Below are positions 55,641-64,000 of a stretch of DNA of 64,000 nucleotides, piece by piece. Source of the stretch: Liriodendron chinense (lineage: Eukaryota; Streptophyta; Magnoliopsida; Magnoliales; Magnoliaceae); contig ML058466.1 in assembly GCA_003013855.2 (NCBI GenBank), forward strand, positions 3,215,501 to 3,279,500. The letters run 5' to 3'. The notes under the pieces were generated by a model. That model did no database searches and had not been told where the DNA came from. It saw only the letters and a program-made list of their open reading frames with translations. The translations under genes and the position numbers were made by a program. Each line of letters opens with the position of its first letter. Positions within the stretch are counted from its first letter, which is position 1.

Positions 55641-56479
55641 GGTTCAGGACCAAATACTTACAAAAATCACAAAAATTATCACTAGCCCCCAGCACTACAC
55701 TTCAGGAGTCTTGAACTCTGCTCACTTCACAATTTGGGATGATAGATCCGATCGCTCGCAAATTGGAATCTTGACCAAAACTGGCGACCAAGCACCGTCT
55801 CAATCACATTTATGCCCAGAAGAACATTTTGAGGTCTGATTTAATCATCGTACAGTCTTATTAGTAAAGAAACAACATCTTGGGATGATGGACCTGATCG
55901 ATCAAGGGTCGGGATCTTGACCAACCCGCTGACCAAACGCCCATATAAAAAAGAAAATCCCCAGGGAGCACAACCCTGCAAGCAATAAGCCCAAAATTCT
56001 CCACATCTCCAGCAAAAGTAAAATCATCAAACTGAAAGAGAATGAGCCAAGCCATGCATTCATCATGCATCTCCATGCATCAACATCCATCGCATCGATC
56101 ATCATGTTTACCCGCTTTCAAAATAAAGTCGATTAGCCAAAGACCCCACAGGCATCCCTAGTGGAGGCGCATGCAGACCAGATTTCTATTTCAAAAAGAC
56201 AAAAAAATATTCTTATTTGTAATTAAAAACCCCACGGAGTATCACTCGCTAGAGTGGGTATCTTTTCAAAAATCCAAAAAAATATTTTTCCTAGTAGAGC
56301 GTTCTGCCTCCAACACACCAGGAGATCTTCCATATCTCTAGGTAGGAGCCGACGCAAAAATCAAATAAGATCCGATGTCTCACGGTTTCCCCGGAGACCA
56401 TCGGATCCAATGCACTCAAAGTACGGTCGAACTGAACTCCAGTGTCAGTGCGGTCGTACTACATGCCAAGATACGAAAA

Positions 56480-57783
56480 GATGAAAGCCAATTTCGTTAA
56501 AAATATTTGGGCAACTTATGTGCACCAATTTCGTTACAAAAAAGGAGACCATTTGAGCACAAGAGGGCATGGCTTGATGAGTCACCCAACCATCATGAAA
56601 ATGGCTAAGGATGATATACATAGCCCCTTTGAAGATCAAAATCCAAAATGCCCCAAAGCATGGGACAAAATTGGGCAACTTATGGGCATCATTCTTTCCC
56701 ACAAATTGAAAGAAAAATCACTCATCTTTGACAATGATGGTGGATGACCCACCAAGCACCCCAAGAGAAGTTTAATGAGCTATGGTCGCATGGATAGCTC
56801 ACTTGAAGAAGAGTCATCCAATTGAGGTCGGAAACATTAAAGAAAGCTCTTGAGAACCACTTTCCTACAACATGAGAAAACCATTTGAACTTAGTAAGAT
56901 TGTTAAAACAACTCGCTCATGGGACTTGTGGATGATCAAGTAACCCAAGTCCTTCATCCATCCAAAGAAAAAGCATGAAGTAAAGAATCCCGCATGCAAA
57001 AAGTGTAGTGGTGCACACATGACTAAAAGAAATACACAAGTTTCAAAGAGGGCCCAAAAGCCCATCTATATGGAGGAATTCCAAGGAGCCCACCACACTT
57101 TATGTACAAGCATGTACGTCATAATCAAGAAATGGTGGAAGATTTGGGCCACTTGTACATAAAGGTCCAACCAAGAAATTTAGCCCGCTTGAGATCCAAG
57201 TGAAGAATGGGCTAACCATTTTTGTCCATTTACATGCAAAGGAAGATGGGGCCATCCAAAGTGAGCATTATGAGCCCCAAACTTGAGGTGGGCCCTACCA
57301 ATCTGATGAGCCCAAACCTTGAAAAGATTATGGAAAAGAAAAGAAAGGACTAAGGAAAATATGGCAAGAAAAAGAGAGCATGAGGGAGCCCAAAATGAAG
57401 TATTGGGCCCATCAAATACACAAAGAGCCATGACTTCACTTTGAGCCCATTTGATACACATAAAAAGGGGCCCAACTCCCATGAGAAAAGATAGGATATT
57501 TTACCATGCACACTTGATGGACATGGCAAAATTACCCTTTACATACACATGAAGAGAGTATGAAAGAAGGAAAGAAAAATGAAATGAAAGCTTGCAATGT
57601 TCCTCTCCATGCACCACCTTGAGAAGAGATTGGAGATGTAGAAAAAGGCCAAAAGACTTGCGCCCACCTTAACTCCCTTGGAATATCTACATAAAGAAAA
57701 GAAAGAGAACATGAGAAGAAAGTGAAGAAGAAAACAATGAAATAACTGGCATCAACCCTGATCTCTGCGTTCCTCTCATCCCC
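56480..57783. other. unassigned segment replacing the A+ 3' end
   Basis: No match elsewhere in the window. Two imperfect copies of ATTTGGGCAACTTATGTGCA / ATTGGGCAACTTATGGGCAT lie at about 56508 and 56671. GAGCCCA-type words recur at 57270-57480. No convincing gene, LTR end or target duplication seen. Confidence 0.4.
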
Positions 57784-57821
57784 AAAGTTTTGGTCCGAAG
57801 ACCTTAAACTACGTCGGGATC
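57784..57821 (+). repeat. single unit fragment of the 150-bp array next to LTR B2
   Basis: CAAAGTTTTGGTCCGAAGACC followed by TTAAACTACGTCGGGATC matches the array units at 53975-54020 and is cut at GGGATC by the LTR start at 57822. Confidence 0.75.
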
Positions 57822-59231
57822 TGTAGACACCCCACCTTCGGCTACAATGTTGGTAGAGATAGCTGAATGAATGGAGGACCATACCCCCAAATCCCATGTC
57901 CAAACTCAGCCAAACCCACCCTTGTAAGTCCCAATCCATAGCCCAGCTCAAGCCTGAACCCAGTCAACTCACCCCTAAACATCAGCCTGAAAAACTCCCT
58001 AAAAGAAAAACCAGTCAAAAAATCCTAAAAAAGTCAAACTCAGTGAGTTAACTCGCTGAGTCAAATCACTGAGTCAACCCGCTAAGTGAACCCATCGAGT
58101 CAACTCACCATGTCAACCCATCTCCCAAACCTAGTCAACTCACCGAGTTCCTAAACCGTAGCCTCAGAGCAAGTTCGAACCCCAAACCTAAAAAACTTTT
58201 GCTTCAGGTTCGGAAGTCGTACACTCCAAACCCGGAGCAAAACGACCGTACGGGCGGCCCCCTGGGTGCCGCCCAAAATTATTTACGGGTTCTGCCACTC
58301 TCCGCTGCTATAAATACCCCCCTCCCCTTCTCATTCAAGCATCCCTCAACGTCCTGAAAAATTTGTTCGTTCCGAGTTCCTCTCCACCCTTTTAGCCCAT
58401 TCTTCTACCAAGGAGAGCCTAAGTGAGGAGAGCCAGCCCAGGTCCAGCCCAGCCTGACCCTGGTCCAAGTCTCCCAAGCCACCCAAGTCTTGATCTAGCC
58501 ACTTGAAGCCAACCCTTGCGACACCTCCGTCCATCCAACTACTCTCTCATCAGCATCATCTCATTCACATCTAGCATAAGTGTAACATTTACTTTTCTTC
58601 CAACCCCCCTGCTTATCATGTCACTACAAGGACTTTGATCATTCAAGCACATAACATGCATCCTGCATAAAGCACCTGTAAGTTCAAGTGTATGCTCTGG
58701 GCTTGCCTGTTAATGGAAACCTGCCCATCAGAAAGTCTTACTGTTCAGACCTGCATTCATGCATCAGTCACTACAAGCACTTTGATCATTTAAGCACACA
58801 GCATGCATTCCGCATAAAGCACCTGTCAGTTCGAGCGTATGCTCTGGGCTTGCCTGTTAATGGAAACCTGCCCATCAGAAACTCTTACTGTTCAGACCTG
58901 CATTCATGCATCATGTCATCTATGAGAATTTACGAGGATTAAATCAGACTTTCAAGTATTAGTTCGATTCTGTGAAGTAGAGACCGTACTTCGGTACGGG
59001 TAGTGTATGGGGTTCTTAACCTCTTCCCACCCTGTAACCGTGATCCCTTACCTCAAATCTCTGGCCACAGATCAAAAGGAGTCATTTTAGAGGAAGGAAT
59101 CTTCGGATCCCCTTCTCTGACATTTCTACAGGGTCTAGCCAACTGTAGATTCGAAGTAACTGGCTAGTGGCGACTCTGGTCTTATACGAACTCAAAGAAC
59201 GTCCGGGAGGGCGGAACGGCGAGCGTCCACA
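57822..59231 (+). mobile_element. B2 5' LTR
   Basis: 1410 bp, TGTAGACACC...GCGTCCACA. Shares all parts of the A LTRs: minisatellite 58033-58150, GC inverted repeat 58252-58274 (imperfect right arm), TATA box 58309-58316, ~143-bp tandem duplication 58620-58915, and a perfect hairpin 58984-58999. More diverged from the A LTRs than these are from each other, and lacking about 50 bases near 59190. Confidence 0.85.
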
Positions 59232-59234
59232 GAA

Positions 59235-59252
59235 TGGCGACTCTACTGGGGA
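59235..59252 (+). other. primer binding site of B2
   Basis: TGGCGACTCTACTGGGGA, three bases after the LTR end. Confidence 0.75.
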
Positions 59253-59492
59253 AATGCTAGTCCCACTAGTCGTGATCCGACTTGAAAAACGGAATCCCTC
59301 CTATACTTGAAAGGCATTAGTCTTCATACAATCTCATTTGCATAGCATTCTACCCAAAACCAAAAAAAAAAAATAGAAGATCCTAAAACCCAAAAAAAGA
59401 GTATAGTCCTCACCATTGCGCCTCCTCGGGCTCAACGTCTTCGAAAACAACTTCCCTTCCGCAGCATAATCCGCACTCGGGCTCAACAAGCC

Positions 59493-62272
59493 ATGTCCGA
59501 CCACGAAGAGGAAGCTCACCTCTTCCCCGCCATCGAGATGGCCGAAGCGCAACCTCCAGCGCAACAACTAATTGAGAATACGCCAACCATGCAAGAATTG
59601 GTGCAAGAAATGAGAGCAATGCAAGAAATGCTCTTGCAATTCATGCAAGCACAAGCTACCACTGCAGTCAACAACCTAGCTGGCCTAGTTCAGCAATCTC
59701 AGCAGCCATGCCAAGTCCTTCCGGCCTCCAGTTCAAATCAAGCCCAACCATCGGAGTTTGCCCAAGACTACTGACAACAGTCATCTCAGCCCTTCGATAT
59801 AGGGCATCCTCCTCAGTATCTCCCTGCGACAACAAGAACGTCTCAGAATGCTCCTGTCGTAGGAACATTCAGTTAGCTTCCAGTCAATCTTACAAGTAAC
59901 AATCCCGGTAGATTCCAGCATGTCCCCGCCGATGGGACCCCGTTTCTTTCTCAACATGTCCCCACCGATGGGACTTTTACTCAATTTCAGCACATCCCCG
60001 CCAATGGGATTTTAATTCAATTTCCAGCAACAGGGACAACACTGGCGAATGCCCACAATGGGGGTCAGTGTCAAGCCCACATCAATCAGTGGACAATGGC
60101 AAATACCCAACAAGGGGGTCACTTCCCAGCATCTCAGCCTCCTACAAATAGGAGCACTTTTCAATTCCAGCACATCCCCGTCGATGGGATTCCAGTTAAT
60201 TTTCAGCAATCTTCAATTTAGCAAACTCCAGTTAATTTCCAACAATCTTCAATTCAGCAGTCTCCAGTTAATTTCCAGCAAGTTCCAGTTCAACCTTCAG
60301 TACAGTCTGCAGTTCAGTTACAATCTTTTCAAGCACAAGTTCATCAGAATCTAGTTCAATCATCAAATCAATTTCAGCAACCCGCGGTTGCCTTCCTGCA
60401 AGCCCATAGGGTCGAAGACATCGACCACTATGCCGAAGAAGAACGTGCCTTACTCTGAGAGGCACCAGTCGCTCAAACAGATCATGTAAGACTGGACGAG
60501 TTGCAGGAGCAGTTCCAGATATTACAAAATCAACTTCAGCAACAACAAGGAATCGATCTACCTTCGACCAAGTTCAGAGACTTGTGCCCTTTCCTAGATG
60601 CTCAGATACCTCAAAACTTTGAGGTACTAAAATTCAAAAGATATGACAGCAGCGGTTGTCCCACAGCACATCTCAAAGCTTTTTGTGGAGAGTTGAGTGC
60701 AATCTCAGGAAATAAAGGGGCCCTCATTCGCTTATTCCAAAAATCTCTGAAGGGCGATGCCCTAGATTGGTACACATCATTGGACTGTTATCGCATCAGG
60801 ACTTGGGAACAACTTTCCTAGGCTTTCGTCGACAGATTTGCTTACAATCTCAATATGGCACCCAGAAGAGCCGACCTCGCGGCTCTCAGGCAAAAGAGTG
60901 ATGAAATGCTATCAGCTTCTGTGGGACGTTGGTGAGCTATGGCAGCTAAAATACGAACACCTATCGATGACGAAGAACAAATCTCTATGATTGTTCATTC
61001 AACATATCCTGGCATATCTGGATATCTCATCTCGCATCCATATGCGAATTTCTCACAGTTGATCCATGCTGGAGAGCAAGTCGAAGCAGGAATCCGCGCC
61101 GGAACAATCTCCCCATGGCCTCATCAGGTCATTCATTCAAACGGAACAGAGTAGAAGGAAGGCCTATCGGATATGGGAATGGAAACCGCAGCAGTTCTCC
61201 TCCTCGCCTGACAGAGGTAAACAACATCATCACCACTGCTCAGGGCAACCAATATGCTCCCCCACAGGGATGTCAACAGTATCAGCAGAATCAGGTTCAG
61301 CATCAACCTTAGAGGTATCAGCCACAACTAAATCCTCAACCACAGCCACAACCACCTCGACAGCAGCAGCAGTTTAGGGCAACTGGCCAATACTCGTATC
61401 AAAATAGGCAGAATTACAGAGAGCCCAGGAAATTCACTCCTCTCACTCAACCACTCAGTCAAGTCATGGCCATGCTAGTACAGAAGCAATTACTCACTCT
61501 GATGGCACCCAGGCCTCCTCCAAATCCTCTACCTCCAACCTACCGAGAAAACGAGTATTGTGCCTACCATCAAGGGCATGGTCACACCACTGAGCGGTGC
61601 ATGACTCTGAAGAATGCCATACAAGATCTGATTGATGACCACAAGATCGTCATCTCGGTCCCTGGAACTCCTTCAGCTAGCTTCCACCAACATCCTTCAG
61701 AATCCTCTGCCTCAGCATCCGTCGGACCCCAATTCATCTCGTGGCCCTGCTGTCAAAAGCATAGAAGAAGGAGAGCGTCTCGATCACTTCTTCTCCCCAA
61801 TCCAGTCCATTCATGCTTATACTTACGGGCCAACGAATCCTCCTCCGATCTTGCAAGAGGCAAACCCCTTTCCTCCTACAGTCTCCGAGCCGTTAGTACT
61901 CGAAAGAAGCACCTCCATATGATGCGCTAGTTGTTCAAGGGGCACCTTACAGCCATTCATGTTGGGAGCCGGTTATCCTAGAAGGAGTACAGTCATACAT
62001 CGAGCCCACATATGAACCTGTCATCTTGCAAGAGACAATTTCAGCTCAGGAACGATCCAATCCACAATGGAGGGATCGAACTCATCAGCAGCAAGAACCC
62101 ATTGTCTTGGAAGGGGCTCCTCCAGTTGAGCCAGTCATATTGCAAGGGGCAAGTCCCGGAAGCGTGTCAATCACACTACTACAGTGGGGATAAACAGAGA
62201 AACCCCCTGCTATATCAAGAGGACCAGTATTCATCCTATGGGAACCTCCTGCTCCAGGAACGGTCAAGCTAG
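59493..62272 (+). pseudogene. gag: B2 gag
   Basis: Starts MSDHEEEAHLFPAIEM, 240 bases after the primer site, with a helical run EMRAMQEMLLQFMQAQ. Stop at 59772, then FQHxPADG repeats (59920-60010), VNFQQSSIQ repeats (60190-60290), the gag core 60530-61100 (PSTKFRDLCPFLDAQIP, GCPTAHLKAFCGEL, ALIRLFQKSLKGDALDWYTS, SGYLISHPYANFSQLI) with stops near 60819 and 60932, a zinc-knuckle-like C-x2-H-x4-H-x4-C (CAYH..H..C, 61560-61605) and (L/V)(L/I)(Q/E)(G/E)A repeats. Better preserved at the start than B1. Confidence 0.8.
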
Positions 62273-62401
62273 GACCGCAACCTTATGTGATCTACGAAGA
62301 CAAGTCCTCGATATTATCCCTTCAGCACAGGCAACAATGCAGTCCTCAAGGCAAAAGCTCCATACGAGGAAGATCTGACACCAACACCATTACAAGAACC
62401 G

Positions 62402-63220
62402 GTGGTCCTAGAAGGCAAAGGTGAGGAAAATTATAAAAAAGTCCTGTGGCACTATCCAGAATGTGCGGAGGTGGGAAACATGAACCCCAATGGCCATTGC
62501 ATCCGAAGAGACAATCAGAACAGAGGAGATCCCAAAGGCACTCTTTCAGGCCTCGGTAACAAAAACGAAGCCGCGTATGATGTAGCGACTCAGCTCAAGT
62601 CAATCCCTGCTTAAATCTCAGTATGGGAGCTACTCTGCACCTCTCGCATACATCGAGAAATGTTTGCCAAAATCCTGAGCAATGCCCATATCTCCTCAGA
62701 TACAGCACCTGAAATAATAGCATTGATGATCGGACAACTCCTGGCTCTGCGCGCCATCACCTTCACCGATAATGAGTTACCACCAGAAGGACGCGATCAT
62801 GGGCGATCTCTCAACATAGCCTTACGATACAAAGACCTCTGTGTCCCGCTAGTCCTTATTGATAACGGCTCAAGTTTGAATGTCTGCCCGCTCAATACTG
62901 CGAAACGCTTGGGAATCAGTCCCCCTTCGTTTCGACCCAGCATCATATACGTCAGAGCATTCGACAACACCAGCTGATCAGTGGAAGGGGAGGTCGACGT
63001 AGAAGTACAGATAGGTCTGGAAACATCCACCATCATATTCCAAATCCTGGATATATCAGCCTCTTTCAACATGTTGCTCGGACGGCCTTGGCTGCACAAG
63101 GTTGGAGCTGTGCCATCAACCCTGCATCAACGGGTGAAGTACATCTGTGGAAATCAAGTGATCTCTATCAATGCAGAGAAGGAGCTCATCATTCCTTCCA
63201 ATGCTGCTGCTGCTACTTAA
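62402..63220 (+). pseudogene. pro: B2 aspartic protease
   Basis: KNEAAYDVATQLKSIPA, a stop at 62612, then the open segment 62660-62977 with VLIDNGSSLNVCPLN (active site) and RLGISPPSFRPS. A TGA at 62975 separates it from GEVDVEVQIGLETSTIIFQILDISASFNMLLGRPWLHKVGAVPS, which completes the fold. The position where B1 has a TAG (11179) is a Gln codon here. Confidence 0.8.
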
Positions 63221-63292
63221 CCATATATCCCTGTCATCGACGTCCAGCACTCTGAAGAAGACGTCCCGTTCCATAGTTTCGAGTTCGAGACT

Positions 63293-64000
63293 GTGAACGC
63301 TATCGCCAATCCGGAACTGATAACGGTGGACCGTGTCTTTTCACCAGCAGAACGTCTGAGCCTCAAGTACCGAATGAAGAATCATTTCAAGTCTAGAAAG
63401 ATACTGCTGGTATATAATCAACGCAAATGGGGGCTCGGGTACAGGGCAATCCTCATGGACAAAAGAAAGAAGAAATTTCGTTGCTCTCCCATTCCATTCG
63501 TCAAGCCAGGAGAACCTTGCAAAGATCCAAGAGGGAATCAACCGACTGCACTGCACAAAGGCCTCCCGATGAGCCTAGCTTGGGCCACATGGCCCCCCAT
63601 TCGATGTGACCAGATTCTCAAACCATCTAAGCCTCCGGAAGAAGAAGAAGAGGATGAAGACAAAGAAGAAAGTCAAGTACAACAGCTTCAGGACCAGGGT
63701 ACTTTGATACCTGCTCCCAACTAGGGGCACAACCGGCCCACTTAAATTCGAGCCAACCAAGGGCACAACCTGCCCACTTCAGCATCAATCAACCAGGGGC
63801 ACAACTTGCCCATCCCAGCCTTGATCAACAAGGGGCACGGCTCGCCCGTCTCTACAAAAACAACATCATCAGTCATCAGTCATGGGCAAAAGCAGCCCAT
63901 CCATTGGACCAAGAAAGGGAAATGGCCAGCCCTGGATTGGTCTGATGTCCAGATTCTGAACTCATGTCTCGCAGTGAAACCAAACGAATTACAATGTGAG
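63293..64000 (+). pseudogene. B2 protease-RT linker, cut by window end
   Basis: Same conserved segment as B1 (WGLGYRAI, GLPMSLAWATW, acidic tail), then GGGGCACAACYTGCCC repeats from 63724 and a frame KWPALDWSDVQILNSCLAV at the end. In this last part B2 lacks the stop that B1 has near 12355. Confidence 0.6.

Larger units (their letters stand above)
45693..56480 (+). mobile_element. element A+ : second non-autonomous copy, 3' LTR missing
   Basis: 5' LTR, primer site, gag, protease/RT/integrase remnants, repeat array, antisense ORF and 3' repeats follow in the same order as in A-, on the opposite strand. The collinearity ends at about 56478, where A- continues toward its own LTR but A+ changes to unrelated sequence. 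The two copies share every large deletion. Confidence 0.8.
57822..64000 (+). mobile_element. element B2: 5' part of a Tat-type retrotransposon, continues past window
   Basis: 5' LTR, primer site, gag, protease and linker in order; collinear with B1 from 59850 on. The window ends in the linker before RT. The 3' LTR, and therefore the target duplication, lie outside. Confidence 0.85.

Overview
The window looks like heterochromatic DNA from a flowering plant. It contains no bacterial-type genes, rRNA, tRNA or CRISPR arrays, and I find no intact host gene. Almost all of it can be assigned to long terminal repeat (LTR) retrotransposons: Ty3/gypsy elements of the Tat type (RT, RNase H, a second archaeal-type RNase H, integrase, then a long 3' region with antisense ORFs) and Ty1/copia elements primed by initiator Met-tRNA (TGGTATCAGAGC). 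All sense ORFs are broken by stops and frameshifts. The plant group is not certain; a woody angiosperm, perhaps a magnoliid, is only an impression.

Layout. 1-900: short tandem repeats. ~936-2388: minus-strand LTR of family C. 2898-~3480: decayed start of a family-A-like LTR. ~3600-8229: two copia elements in opposite orientation (E plus, D minus) meeting at a fold-back junction. 8230-~28600: element B1 (Tat type, plus strand), 5'-truncated, with gag, protease, RT, RNase H, integrase, a four-unit repeat array and a 2.65-kb ANTISENSE plant-mobile-domain (PMD) gene. B1 pol is interrupted at 14187-22125 by LTR element F (target duplication GAAAG), which itself holds a TG...CA element G (target duplication ACATG) and a solo copia LTR D2. 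~28850-31401: 3' end of a family-C element (second antisense PMD ORF, polypurine tract, LTR), cut by the next insertion. 31402-44831: element A in minus orientation with both LTRs, plus a piece of another internal region to 45076. 45077-45692: unassigned. 45693-~56480: a second copy of A in plus orientation. 56480-57783: unassigned. 57822-64000: LTR, primer site, gag and protease of element B2, which runs off the window.

How the parts work together. B is the autonomous type and encodes the replication enzymes. A keeps LTRs, primer site, gag and 3' region but lacks most of protease, all of the RT core and RNase H, and much of integrase. Both A copies carry the same deletions, so A is a non-autonomous derivative presumably mobilised by a B-like partner. 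A and B share LTR type and a 3' region with an ORF on the opposite strand. In B1 that ORF is a spliced PMD gene; in A only its signal-peptide-like and acidic N-terminal part remains. The most notable observation is that a GC-rich inverted repeat (GGGCGGCCC-ACAGC-GGGCCGCCC, preceded by CCGTAC) lies about 36 bases before the LTR TATA box and also, in the same orientation relative to transcription, about 105 bases before the ATG of the antisense ORF in all three copies. This suggests sense and antisense transcription units of one element family are driven by the same control element.
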